A DNA stretch of 64,000 bases from Polaribacter sp. NJDZ03 (GTDB taxonomy: Bacteria > Bacteroidota > Bacteroidia > Flavobacteriales > Flavobacteriaceae): contig NZ_CP079195.1 of NCBI RefSeq assembly GCF_019263805.1, forward strand, positions 58,501 to 122,500. The letters are read 5' to 3'. The notes beneath the pieces were generated by a model. That model made no database searches, had not been told where the DNA came from, and saw only the letters and a list, made by a program, of their open reading frames with translations. Shown here piece by piece: positions 8,250 through 16,286 of this stretch. The translations under genes were made by a program, and so were the position numbers. Within the stretch, counting starts at the first letter, position 1. Each line of letters opens with the position of its first letter.

Positions 8250-10805
8250 TTGAATTTAAACTATCCCATAACATATATTAAAGGAATTAGTGTACAAAGA
8301 GCAACGCTTATGTACACCGAATTGGGTATAAAAACATGTAATGATTTATTAAATTTCTTTCCGTTTAGATATATTGATAAAACCGCATTTTATGCGATAA
8401 AAGACTTACAACCAAATTCTTCTGAAGTTCAAATTGTTGGTAAAATTACCCGCGTAAAATCGGTAGCTCAAAAAAGAGGAAGTAGGTTAGTGGCAACTTT
8501 TCAAGACGCTACAGGATCTATGGAATTGGTTTGGTTTAAAGGTCAAAAATGGATTAAAGATTCTTTAAAAATTAACGAACCGTATGTGGTTTATGGCAAG
8601 CTGAACCATTATAATGGCAATTTTAGTATTCCACATCCAGAGTTAGAATTGGTTACGGAATACAAGAAAAAGTTGCAATCTAAAATGCAACCCGTATATC
8701 CATCTACCGAAAGGTTAGTAAATTCTGGTGTTTCTAATAAGTTAATGCGCAATTATGTTCAGCATTTATTACAGCAGTTTTTTGAAGTAATTACAGAAAC
8801 ATTATCACAAGAAATAATAGACGATTTTAAGTTGATGGCTAAGCGTGATGCTTTGCTGAATGCACATTTTCCTAAAAGTCAAGAAAACTTAGCCAAAGCA
8901 CAAAATCGTTTAAAGTTCGAAGAATTATTTTTTATTCAGTTGCAGCTATTGCGAAAGAAACTCATCAACAAAACAAAAATAAAAGGCTTTGTTTTTGAAA
9001 ACGTGAGCGATTACTTTAATACTTTCTATAAAGACCATTTACCTTTCGATTTAACAAATGCTCAAAAAAGAGTTTTAAAAGAAATTAGAAAAGATGTTGC
9101 ATCTGGTGCACACATGAATCGTCTTTTACAAGGAGATGTTGGTTCTGGTAAAACCATTGTTGCTTTATTAACCATGTTATTGGCAATAGACAACGGTTTT
9201 CAAGCAACAATTATGGCGCCAACAGAAATTTTGGCAACCCAACATTATCATGCTATTTCAGAAATGTTAAAAGACATGAACATTAATGTCGATTTATTAA
9301 CAGGTTCTGTTAGAATAAAAAAGCGAAGAGAAATTCATGCGAATTTAGAAGACGGAACCTTGCATATTTTAATAGGTACGCATGCTTTGTTAGAAGATAA
9401 AGTAAAGTTTAAAAATCTTGGTATTGCAATTATTGATGAGCAACATAGATTCGGAGTTGCACAAAGAGCTCAACTTTGGAAAAAAGGAGGAAAAAGCCCA
9501 TCCCAACCTTCCCGAAGGGAAGGAGCTCAAGCAGTGCTAAATCGTTATGAAACTGCTCGTCCTTCTGTGTATGCTTTAATGAAGGAATTACAAGTAGAAC
9601 GTAAAAAACAAACCACACCAGCAGAACAAGTTATTTGGCAACAATTAAAGGCAAAAAAGCTAGATTCTAAATTTAGAAGACAACACCTTGTTGATGAATT
9701 TATTGTCGATTTTATTTGTATTGAAAAAAGACTAATTATTGAAGTAGATGGAGAGTACCACAACACAACAGCACAACAAGAAGCAGACAATTTAAGAACA
9801 CAGATTTTACAAGAATTAGGTTTTAAAGTAATAAGATTCACCAACCAAGAGGTTATTGGAAACATAGAAAATGTAACAAAGAAAATAACACAAGAATTAC
9901 ACAACAGTGATAAAAGCCTCCCCTTCGGGGAGGTTGGTGGGGCTTCTTCTCTTCCTCCACACATTTTAGTAATGACAGCAACACCAATTCCTAGAACTTT
10001 GGCAATGTCTGTGTATGGAGATTTAGATATTTCTGTAATTGATGAATTACCACCTGGAAGAAAAGAAGTAAAAACAGTACACAGGTTTGATAAAAATCGT
10101 TTATCTGTTTTTAAATTTATGCGAGATGAAATTGAAAAAGGAAGACAAGTATATGTGGTGTATCCTTTAATTCAAGAATCTGAAGCCATGGATTATAAAG
10201 ATTTGATGGATGGTTTTGAAAGTATTTCACGAGATTTTCCTACGCCAAAATATCAAATTAGTATTGTGCACGGAAAAATGAAACCTGCAGATAAAGAAGA
10301 CGAAATGCAGCGTTTTGTAAAAGGAGAAACGCAAATTATGGTTGCTACTACTGTAATAGAAGTGGGTGTAAATGTGCCCAATGCCAGTGTAATGATTATT
10401 GAAAGCTCAGAACGTTTTGGGTTATCTCAATTACATCAATTAAGAGGAAGAGTTGGTAGAGGTGCAGACCAAAGTTATTGTATTTTACTATCTGGTTATA
10501 AACTTTCTGAAGAAGGAAAAACACGTTTAAAAACCATGGTAGATACTACAGACGGTTTTAAAATAGCTGAGGTAGATTTAAAATTACGGGGACCAGGTAA
10601 TTTAATGGGTACCCAACAAAGTGGTGTTTTAAATCTTAAAATTGCCGATGTTGTAAAGGATTCTAAAATTTTAGTTGCCGCTAGAAATACAGCAATTGCT
10701 GTTTTGCAAGAAGATGGTAATTTATCGCAACCGGCAAATATCAATATTAAAAAAGCATATGTAGAGATGTCTAAAAACTCTAAAATTTGGAGTGAAATTA
10801 GTTAG
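8250..10805 (+). CDS. recG: ATP-dependent DNA helicase RecG with an in-frame DUF559 insertion
   Basis: RecG remodels stalled replication forks and Holliday junctions. The N-terminal wedge/OB domain is at residues about 60-150. Walker A (GDVGSGKT) is near 295, the DEQH box near 397, motif III (MTATPIPRTLAMS) near 575, and helicase motifs including RVGRG follow. At 851 residues it is about 150 longer than usual. The extra residues (about 415-566) fall between motifs II and III and form a DUF559 nuclease-like domain (separate entry). The frame is open throughout, so a single fusion polypeptide is expected; whether it still works as RecG cannot be read from sequence. The start is TTG at 8250: no in-frame ATG lies just upstream, and TATTTTCG at 8223-8230, one mismatch from the -7 consensus, sits 20 nt before it. 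The gene is monocistronic or followed by the small membrane protein. Confidence 0.93.
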   Translation: MNLNYPITYIKGISVQRATLMYTELGIKTCNDLLNFFPFRYIDKTAFYAIKDLQPNSSEVQIVGKITRVKSVAQKRGSRLVATFQDATGSMELVWFKGQKWIKDSLKINEPYVVYGKLNHYNGNFSIPHPELELVTEYKKKLQSKMQPVYPSTERLVNSGVSNKLMRNYVQHLLQQFFEVITETLSQEIIDDFKLMAKRDALLNAHFPKSQENLAKAQNRLKFEELFFIQLQLLRKKLINKTKIKGFVFENVSDYFNTFYKDHLPFDLTNAQKRVLKEIRKDVASGAHMNRLLQGDVGSGKTIVALLTMLLAIDNGFQATIMAPTEILATQHYHAISEMLKDMNINVDLLTGSVRIKKRREIHANLEDGTLHILIGTHALLEDKVKFKNLGIAIIDEQHRFGVAQRAQLWKKGGKSPSQPSRREGAQAVLNRYETARPSVYALMKELQVERKKQTTPAEQVIWQQLKAKKLDSKFRRQHLVDEFIVDFICIEKRLIIEVDGEYHNTTAQQEADNLRTQILQELGFKVIRFTNQEVIGNIENVTKKITQELHNSDKSLPFGEVGGASSLPPHILVMTATPIPRTLAMSVYGDLDISVIDELPPGRKEVKTVHRFDKNRLSVFKFMRDEIEKGRQVYVVYPLIQESEAMDYKDLMDGFESISRDFPTPKYQISIVHGKMKPADKEDEMQRFVKGETQIMVATTVIEVGVNVPNASVMIIESSERFGLSQLHQLRGRVGRGADQSYCILLSGYKLSEEGKTRLKTMVDTTDGFKIAEVDLKLRGPGNLMGTQQSGVLNLKIADVVKDSKILVAARNTAIAVLQEDGNLSQPANINIKKAYVEMSKNSKIWSEIS
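9494..9945 (+). mobile_element. DUF559 (PD-(D/E)XK-type) cassette with terminal inverted repeats, inserted in recG
   Basis: The segment between RecG motifs II and III encodes a domain typical of DUF559 (PF04480; a PD-(D/E)XK-fold, Vsr-like family). Visible landmarks are TPAEQVIWQQLKAKKL, FRRQHLVDEFIVDF, then IIEVDGEYH, and RFTNQEVIGNIENV. Candidate catalytic residues, numbered in the fusion, are E459, D487, E498 and D500. An internal ATG at 9579 could start a free-standing copy. The ends form an imperfect inverted repeat: 9494-9518 against the complement of 9922-9945 (AAGCCCATCCCAACC versus AAGCCCCACCAACC, then CCCGAAGG in both). Each end contains a small hairpin, CCTTCCC-GAA-GGGAAGG at 9507-9523 and CCTCCCC-TTC-GGGGAGG at 9917-9933. 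No transposase is present, so movement would need help in trans or the encoded nuclease itself. That it is mobile is inference. Confidence 0.75.
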
Positions 10806-10867
10806 TCTTTAATTTGCTTAGTTAAACGTTAAACTGCCGTTATAGTGGTTTTTAAATATTGTTTTTT

Positions 10868-10875
10868 TATATTTG
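10868..10875 (+). promoter_or_regulatory. -7 box TATATTTG upstream of the four-helix-bundle protein
   Basis: This is an exact match to the Bacteroidota TAnnTTTG box, 35 nt before the ATG at 10911. It lies downstream of the alternative GTG-type start at 10845, so it favours 10911 as the real start. No clear TTG is seen at the usual -33 distance. Confidence 0.45.
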
Positions 10876-10910
10876 TTATCGTTTGTTTTAATCTTAAAAA
10901 AAATGAAAAT

Positions 10911-11495
10911 ATGGGCTTTTATAATAAAGTAAAATGGGTTCTTGGAATTTTAATGATTTTTATACTAATTATTGCTACCAATTTAATTGATAGAAATAAT
11001 TTTGTAAGAATTAAAGATTCTTTAGAAGCTATTTATAAAGATAGGCTAATTGCTAAAGACTTAATTTTTAAAATATCTAAATCTGTTCAAGAAAAAGAAT
11101 TGGCAGCAGCTAAATTAGATTCTACTTTCTTTTTAGGTAGAAATAAACAAGTAAATAGTGATATTGAAACAGCTATTACTTCTTTTGAAGGAACAAAATT
11201 AACCACAAAAGAAGCTAAAGTTTTTAATGATTTTAAAAATAATTTGGCAGTTTTAACAAAATTAGAAGACTCTAAACCTTTTAAAAAAAGTTCTTATAAT
11301 AGCAATATCTTAAGTGTAAAAGAAAACTTATATGAATTGTCTGAAATTCAAATGAATGAAGGCAAAAGACAAATGTCTATAAGTAAAAGGGCAATAGATT
11401 CAATAGAACTTTTTACACAACTAGAAATATATGTGTTGATTTTTTTAGCTGTTATAGTCCAGATTATTGTAATTTATAAACCTAGAGAAAGGTAA
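10911..11495 (+). CDS. Membrane-anchored four-helix-bundle sensor-like protein (about 194 aa)
   Basis: The protein starts MGFYNKVKWVLGIL, has one membrane helix at residues about 8-25, then roughly 130 residues of charged helices. A second membrane helix (YVLIFLAVIVQIIVIY) sits close to the C-terminus. Two membrane helices bracketing a helical region resemble the 4HB_MCP ligand-binding domain of chemoreceptors, but there is no HAMP or signalling domain. It may be a stand-alone periplasmic sensor or a structural protein. The frame is open upstream to 10845, but the -7 box at 10868 argues for the ATG at 10911. It lies just after recG and converges on the MFS gene with about 54 nt between. Confidence 0.6.
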   Translation: MGFYNKVKWVLGILMIFILIIATNLIDRNNFVRIKDSLEAIYKDRLIAKDLIFKISKSVQEKELAAAKLDSTFFLGRNKQVNSDIETAITSFEGTKLTTKEAKVFNDFKNNLAVLTKLEDSKPFKKSSYNSNILSVKENLYELSEIQMNEGKRQMSISKRAIDSIELFTQLEIYVLIFLAVIVQIIVIYKPRER

Positions 11496-11549
11496 GAAGA
11501 CTCAATTTTAAATTTTGTATACTTCAATATTTTTTTAAGTACATTTATA

Positions 11550-12704
11550 TTAATCCTTTTTTTTGAGTAAAATTAAATAGTAATAAGAAAAACAAATACC
11601 TATTGCAACCATACCAACTCCAATAAGAATTGGTGAATTGTATGCATAACCATAGGTAATTGGCAACCCACCGAAAAAAGCCCCCATCGTATTTCCTAAA
11701 TTAAAACTAGACTGACCTCCGGCAGCAGCAATACTTTCTGAACCTTCAGCAGAATCTATTAAAAGCATTTGTATTGGAGATGAACAACTAAATGCAGCAA
11801 CACCAGTAATAAATGCCATTAAATAACTCATAAACGGTATGTGTGCGGTAAAATAGATAGTAATTAAACAGAGCATCATAAATATAAAGGAAACGGTTAC
11901 CGTTTTTTGAGGTGTAATGATATCAGATAACTTTCCACCTAATAGGTTTCCTATAAGCATTCCTAAGCCAACCAAAACCATTACATACGGAATAGAGTCT
12001 TCATTAACCTTGGTAATTTCTGTCATTAAAGGAGCTATATAGCTTAACCAAGTAAATAAACCACCGGTTCCTATAGAAACCATACCAATAATAACCCAAG
12101 CTTTTTTTGTTTTAAAATAACGCAATTGACTTTTCTTACTAACTTGTGAAAGCGGTTGCATTTTAGGGATCCAGAAATAAATAGAAATCATGGATAATAA
12201 ACCAAATAGACTTATTATTAAATATGTGTATCTCCAAGAAAAATGATGCCCAATATAAGTACCTAAAGGAACTCCAAGAAGGTTTGCAATGGTCATACCG
12301 GTAACCATTATGGCAATTGCCTGTGCTTTTTTACCAGGATCAGCAAATTTAGCAGCCACTACAGAACCTACACCAAAAAAAGCACCATGTGGCAAGCCAG
12401 ACATAAATCTAGAAACAAGTAAAAGTGAATATATTGGAGAGACCGCAAATAATAGGTTAAAAACAGCAAATAGTAGCATTAGAAATATTAATACTTTTCT
12501 AGGCGAATACTTAGCGGTAAATAGCACTAGAATAGGAGAACCAATAACAACGCCTAAAGCGTACAAAGAAATCAAATGCCCTGCCGAAGGAATATCAATA
12601 TTTAAGTCTTTTGCAATATCAGGCAAAATACCCATCATTGTAAATTCTGTCATTCCTATGGCAAAAGTTCCTATAGCTAATGATAATAAACTCTTTTTAA
12701 TCAT
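11550..12704 (-). CDS. MFS efflux transporter, AraJ-like (DHA1 family)
   Basis: A 384-residue protein with twelve hydrophobic segments. It has the usual start of this group (LAIGTFAIGMTEFTMMGILPDIAKDL) and the TM2-3 loop AKYSPRKV, a form of MFS motif A. TM4-5 contains GLPHGAFFGVGSVVAAKF, and motif C-like glycines occur in VTGMTIANLLGVPLGTYIG. These features fit the DHA1 drug or sugar efflux transporters related to AraJ and YdhP. It would sit in the inner membrane and export small molecules using the proton gradient. The substrate cannot be read from sequence. The gene is on the minus strand near another exporter (12868-13194), but 160 nt apart, so shared transcription is possible rather than shown. 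Confidence 0.88.
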   Translation of the reverse strand: MIKKSLLSLAIGTFAIGMTEFTMMGILPDIAKDLNIDIPSAGHLISLYALGVVIGSPILVLFTAKYSPRKVLIFLMLLFAVFNLLFAVSPIYSLLLVSRFMSGLPHGAFFGVGSVVAAKFADPGKKAQAIAIMVTGMTIANLLGVPLGTYIGHHFSWRYTYLIISLFGLLSMISIYFWIPKMQPLSQVSKKSQLRYFKTKKAWVIIGMVSIGTGGLFTWLSYIAPLMTEITKVNEDSIPYVMVLVGLGMLIGNLLGGKLSDIITPQKTVTVSFIFMMLCLITIYFTAHIPFMSYLMAFITGVAAFSCSSPIQMLLIDSAEGSESIAAAGGQSSFNLGNTMGAFFGGLPITYGYAYNSPILIGVGMVAIGICFSYYYLILLKKKD

Positions 12705-12867
12705 ATAATTTTTTTGATACCTTTAAAAGTTGGTAAAAGTACTATTTGTTATAGTACTAAAAAACATCAAATAGGATAGATTTATAAACATTTTTAATGT
12801 TATTTTATATTCTTAAAAAAGTTTAAATATGCAATAGCAATAAAGAATATTTAATTGTTTTTTCTAT

Positions 12868-13194
12868 TTAATTAGAAACTACTTTTAACCCAATAATAGA
12901 AAATATTAAAGTAGAAAGAAAAAATAGTCGCCAAAAAGTTGCGGGTTCTTTAAAAATAAGAATTCCCATTAACACCGTTCCAACTGCACCTATTCCTGTC
13001 CAAACGGCATAAGCTGTTCCAATTGGTAACTCTTGTGTTGCCTTTAAAAGTAGAAGCATACTAATAGATAAACACAGCAAAAAGCCAATATACCAATAGG
13101 TGGTTTCTGCTCCGGTACTTTCTTTTGCTTTGCCTAAACAAGCAGCAAAAGCAACTTCAAAAAGTCCGGCTATAATTAATAGTATCCAATTCAT
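12868..13194 (-). CDS. SMR-family efflux protein, SugE/Gdx-like
   Basis: A 108-residue, four-helix protein. The conserved membrane glutamate is E13 (IIAGLFEVA), and the TM3 signature LPIGTAYAVWTGIGAVG matches the Gdx/SugE branch rather than EmrE. Proteins of that branch export guanidinium in exchange for protons as antiparallel dimers. They are often under guanidine riboswitches, but nothing like one is visible upstream (13195-13371). Paired SMR subunits exist in some species; only one is found here. It lies divergently from cysS with a 177-nt gap. The family assignment is secure, the guanidinium substrate an inference from family. Confidence 0.88.
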   Translation of the reverse strand: MNWILLIIAGLFEVAFAACLGKAKESTGAETTYWYIGFLLCLSISMLLLLKATQELPIGTAYAVWTGIGAVGTVLMGILIFKEPATFWRLFFLSTLIFSIIGLKVVSN

Positions 13195-13371
13195 TTATAA
13201 TGTATTATTTTTATGCAACTTTAATGTTTTATGTCTTTTTTTAATAAAAATGTAAATTTAAATATATTTAATTTAGACCAACTTTAAATCTTAGTAAACT
13301 TCTAACAAATTCCATTTCGTCATTCTTTTTAAAGTGTCTATCTTTATCGGCTGTAATTAGTCACTTATTTA

Positions 13372-14850
13372 ATGGAACTGTACAAAGAAAATCAACTAAA
13401 AGTATACAACTCTTTAACCAAATCTAAAGAGAATTTTAAAACCATAACAGACGGATACGTAGGTATGTATGTTTGTGGTCCAACCGTTTATAGCAACGCA
13501 CATTTAGGAAATGTTAGAACCTTTATGTTTTTTGATGTTGTGTATCGTTATTTATTGCATTTAGGCTATAAAGTGCGTTATGTGCGTAATATAACCGATG
13601 CAGGGCATTTAGAAAATGATGCAGACGAAGGGGAAGACAAAATTGCTGTAAAAGCACGTTTAGAACAAATTGAACCGATGGAAGTTGTACAACGTTACAC
13701 GGTAGATTTTCATGATGTTTTAAAAAACTATAATTTTTTACCACCAAGTATAGAGCCAACTGCCACAGGTCATATTGTAGAGCAGATAGAAATGATTAAA
13801 GAAATCATAGAAAAAGGTTTTGGATATGAAGTAAATGGTTCTGTCTATTTTGATGTACATGAGTATAACAAAAAAGAAAATTACGGAATTCTCTCTGGTA
13901 GAAAAGTAGAAGATTTATTACATAATACCAGAACTTTAGACGGACAATCTGATAAGAAAAATCCACAAGATTTTGCACTTTGGAAAAAAGCGGATGAAAA
14001 GCATATAATGCGTTGGCCTTCTCCTTGGAGTGATGGTTTCCCAGGTTGGCATTTAGAATGTTCTGTAATGAGTACAAAATATTTAGGCGAAAGTTTTGAT
14101 ATTCATGGAGGTGGAATGGATTTAAAATTTCCGCATCACGAATGTGAAATTGCACAATCTAAAACATGTAGCGGTGTAACTCCTGTAAATTATTGGATGC
14201 ACACAAATATGCTTTCTTTAAACGGACAGAGAATGGCTAAATCTACCGGAAATTTTATTTTACCAAATGAAATTTTAACTGGAGAAAACAACATTTTACC
14301 AAAACCATTTTCTGCAAGTGTTGTTCGTTTCTTTAACATGCAAGCTAATTATAGAAGTATTTTAGATTTTTCTGGAGATGCTTTAGAAGCATCAGAAAAA
14401 GGACATGCTAAATTGATGGAAGCGGTTAATTTCTTAGATAAAATTGTAGCTGGTAAAACATCTACTTTTAATGTTCAAGATTGGAAAAAAGCATGTTATG
14501 CTGCCATGAATGATGATTTTAACACACCAATGTTAATTCCGCAATTATTTGAAGCAGTAAAAGTTATCAATCAAATAAAAGAACATAAAGCAAGTTTAAC
14601 AGCAGAAGATCTAGCTGAATTTAAAACCACAATTAATGCATTTGTTTTTGATGTTTTAGGGTTGATGAATGAAAACTCTCAAGACAATTCAGAAAAAATT
14701 AATGGTGTTGTAGAGTTGTTAATTAAGTTAAGAAAAGAAGCAAGAGAAAATAAAGATTGGGCATTATCAGATCAAATTAGAGATGAACTAATAACCTTAG
14801 GAATTCAATTAAAAGATGGTAAAGAAGGCACCACTTTCTTAATCAATTAA
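13372..14850 (+). CDS. cysS: Cysteine-tRNA ligase
   Basis: CysS charges tRNA-Cys. The 492-residue length is normal. The N-terminal region has [17 protein letters not shown], giving the first zinc-ligand Cys and the HIGH-type motif (HLGN). Further zinc ligands lie in [11 protein letters not shown] and [11 protein letters not shown], and the KMSKS-type loop is RMAKSTGN. The DALR-type helical C-terminus follows. The ATG at 13372 begins [16 protein letters not shown], a standard start for this family in Bacteroidota. TATCTTTA at 13338-13345 resembles the -7 box with one mismatch. It is followed on the same strand by yidD and lgt, separated by repeat-bearing gaps. Confidence 0.97.
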   Translation: MELYKENQLKVYNSLTKSKENFKTITDGYVGMYVCGPTVYSNAHLGNVRTFMFFDVVYRYLLHLGYKVRYVRNITDAGHLENDADEGEDKIAVKARLEQIEPMEVVQRYTVDFHDVLKNYNFLPPSIEPTATGHIVEQIEMIKEIIEKGFGYEVNGSVYFDVHEYNKKENYGILSGRKVEDLLHNTRTLDGQSDKKNPQDFALWKKADEKHIMRWPSPWSDGFPGWHLECSVMSTKYLGESFDIHGGGMDLKFPHHECEIAQSKTCSGVTPVNYWMHTNMLSLNGQRMAKSTGNFILPNEILTGENNILPKPFSASVVRFFNMQANYRSILDFSGDALEASEKGHAKLMEAVNFLDKIVAGKTSTFNVQDWKKACYAAMNDDFNTPMLIPQLFEAVKVINQIKEHKASLTAEDLAEFKTTINAFVFDVLGLMNENSQDNSEKINGVVELLIKLRKEARENKDWALSDQIRDELITLGIQLKDGKEGTTFLIN

Positions 14851-14892
14851 AAAAAATAATTACGAATTGAAAATTATGAATTACAAATATGT

Positions 14893-14938
14893 CAGTTCGA
14901 GTGATTCCGATTTTTTATCAGAATTGTATCGAGAACTT
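14893..14938. repeat. Imperfect inverted repeat between cysS and yidD
   Basis: AGTTCGAGTGATTCCGAT is followed, after a T-rich loop, by an imperfect complement ending ATCGAGAACT. Sequences of this style (CAGTTCGAGTG ... ATCGAGAAC) are familiar to me as dispersed intergenic repeats in flavobacterial genomes. Only one copy is in this window, so its repetitive nature is from memory rather than shown. Confidence 0.45.
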
Positions 14939-14962
14939 TTTTTAATTCTTAAAGTTTAATCA

Positions 14963-15196
14963 TTGAAAAAAATACTGTCTTTTCCATTTATATTGTTGGT
15001 TCGTTTTTATCAAACCGCAATATCACCATTTACACCAGCAACTTGTAGGTATAGTCCTACGTGTTCTCATTACACCATTGAAGCTTTACAAAAACATGGT
15101 TTGTTTTCTGGTGGATGGTTGGCATTAAAGAGAATCTTTAGTTGTCATCCTTGGGGAGGAAGTGGTTATGATCCTGTTCCGGATAAAAAAGAATAA
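14963..15196 (+). CDS. yidD: Membrane protein insertion efficiency factor YidD
   Basis: A 77-residue protein with the YidD signature [24 protein letters not shown] and the conserved Cys residues. The family ending ([16 protein letters not shown]) is also present. YidD is a small amphipathic protein at the inner face of the membrane that assists YidC-dependent insertion. The start is TTG at 14963 ([17 protein letters not shown]); no in-frame ATG lies at the N-terminus, and the family length supports it. lgt follows 147 nt downstream across an inverted repeat, an order I associate with this group. Confidence 0.95.
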   Translation: MKKILSFPFILLVRFYQTAISPFTPATCRYSPTCSHYTIEALQKHGLFSGGWLALKRIFSCHPWGGSGYDPVPDKKE

Positions 15197-15258
15197 TAGA
15201 AAAAAAATAGACATAAGACTTTTTGACTTATGACTAAAAAAGAAATACAATTGACATC

Positions 15259-15321
15259 TCGAGCGCAGTCGAGAGATTTTTTTAATAGTACGTATTATAA
15301 TAAGGTCTCGACTGCGCTCGA
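15259..15321. repeat. Perfect 16-bp inverted repeat between yidD and lgt
   Basis: TCGAGCGCAGTCGAGA at 15259-15274 is perfectly complementary to 15306-15321, around a 31-nt AT-rich loop. Each arm is itself partly palindromic (CTCGA ... TCGAG). There is no T tract directly after it, so it is not a clean terminator. It resembles REP-like dispersed elements of Bacteroidota. GC content is clearly above that of the surrounding DNA. Confidence 0.7.
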
Positions 15322-15343
15322 CCAGACATAGAATAAGAAATAT

Positions 15344-16189
15344 ATGAGCTTTTTAGCAATTACTTGGAATCCTTCAATAGGAATAGATTTAGGATTTTTT
15401 GTTGTACGTTGGTACAGTTTAATGTTTGTAGCAGCATTTTTATTAGGTTTAAGACTAATGAAAAAAATCTATGTAGAAGATAAAATTCCTGAAGAAAAGT
15501 TAGATGTATTATTTATGTATGTCTTTGTTTCTATGCTTGTAGGTATGCGTTTAGGGGATGTGTTCTTTTATAGTTGGGACTATTATCAGAACCATTTATT
15601 AGAAATATTTTTACCGATAAAAGAAAGTGCAACAGATTCTTTATTCGGAATTATAAAAGGTTGGAAATTTACAGGTTTTACAGGTTTTGCAAGTCATGGA
15701 GCTGCAATTGGTATTCCAATAGCTTTATATTTTTATGCAAAAAAACACTTACAAAAACCTTGGTTGTTTATCTTAGATAGATTGGCAATTATGGTTGCTT
15801 TAGGAGGTTTCTTTATCCGTTTTGGAAACTTTTTTAATTCAGAAATTTATGGAAAAGCAACAGATTCTAATTTTGGAGTTATTTTTAAAGCAGCAGGAGA
15901 AACGGTACCAAGACATCCAACACAATTATATGAAGCATTTAGTTACTTAGCATTGTTTTTTGTAATGTGGCATTTATATTGGAAAACGGATAAAAAGAAA
16001 CAAACAGGATATCTTTTTGGTCTTTTTATGGTAGTACTTTGGTCACTACGTTTCTTTATTGAATTCTTAAAAGAAGCACAAGTAAATGGTAGAGAAGATT
16101 GGGTATTTAACTCCTTAAATACAGGACAAGTATTAAGTATACCACTCGTTCTAATTGGTGTTTGGCTAATGTTTAGAAAGGTTAAATAA
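15344..16189 (+). CDS. lgt: Prolipoprotein diacylglyceryl transferase
   Basis: Lgt moves a diacylglyceryl group from phosphatidylglycerol to the lipobox cysteine of prelipoproteins, the first step in lipoprotein maturation. The protein is 281 residues and multi-spanning. It has the Lgt signature RFGNFFNSEIYGKAT and downstream PRHPTQLYEA (the family HPTQLYE motif), plus the N-terminal VRWYSLMFVAAFLLG. Clients in this window include the SusD protein, one GH3 enzyme, NamZ and the DUF255 protein, all with likely lipoboxes. The ATG at 15344 gives the expected N-terminus. Confidence 0.96.
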   Translation: MSFLAITWNPSIGIDLGFFVVRWYSLMFVAAFLLGLRLMKKIYVEDKIPEEKLDVLFMYVFVSMLVGMRLGDVFFYSWDYYQNHLLEIFLPIKESATDSLFGIIKGWKFTGFTGFASHGAAIGIPIALYFYAKKHLQKPWLFILDRLAIMVALGGFFIRFGNFFNSEIYGKATDSNFGVIFKAAGETVPRHPTQLYEAFSYLALFFVMWHLYWKTDKKKQTGYLFGLFMVVLWSLRFFIEFLKEAQVNGREDWVFNSLNTGQVLSIPLVLIGVWLMFRKVK

Positions 16190-16286
16190 TTTTATTTTAT
16201 TATTATTTAATCTTTTAGTAAAATTAACCTCTTTTTTGTAAGTTTACTGTTCAGTTATTCAAAACCCTAATAAGTTTAACTCAACT

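Noticed and set aside
9490-9950. Intein in RecG
   Set aside because: No N-terminal Cys/Ser block, no His-Asn-Cys/Ser/Thr C-terminal splice junction and no homing-endonuclease motifs of the LAGLIDADG type. The insert is a DUF559 domain.
9430-9964. Antisense frames of 62 and 139 codons across the recG insert
   Set aside because: They lie opposite an intact coding frame with clear domain matches and have no family resemblance. They are shadows of the sense gene.
12289-12708. 139-codon plus-strand frame opposite the MFS gene
   Set aside because: It is the reverse frame of a well-supported transporter gene and has no recognisable features.
13195-13371. Guanidine riboswitch upstream of the SugE/Gdx-like gene
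   Set aside because: I saw no conserved guanidine-aptamer blocks; the region is simple AT-rich DNA.
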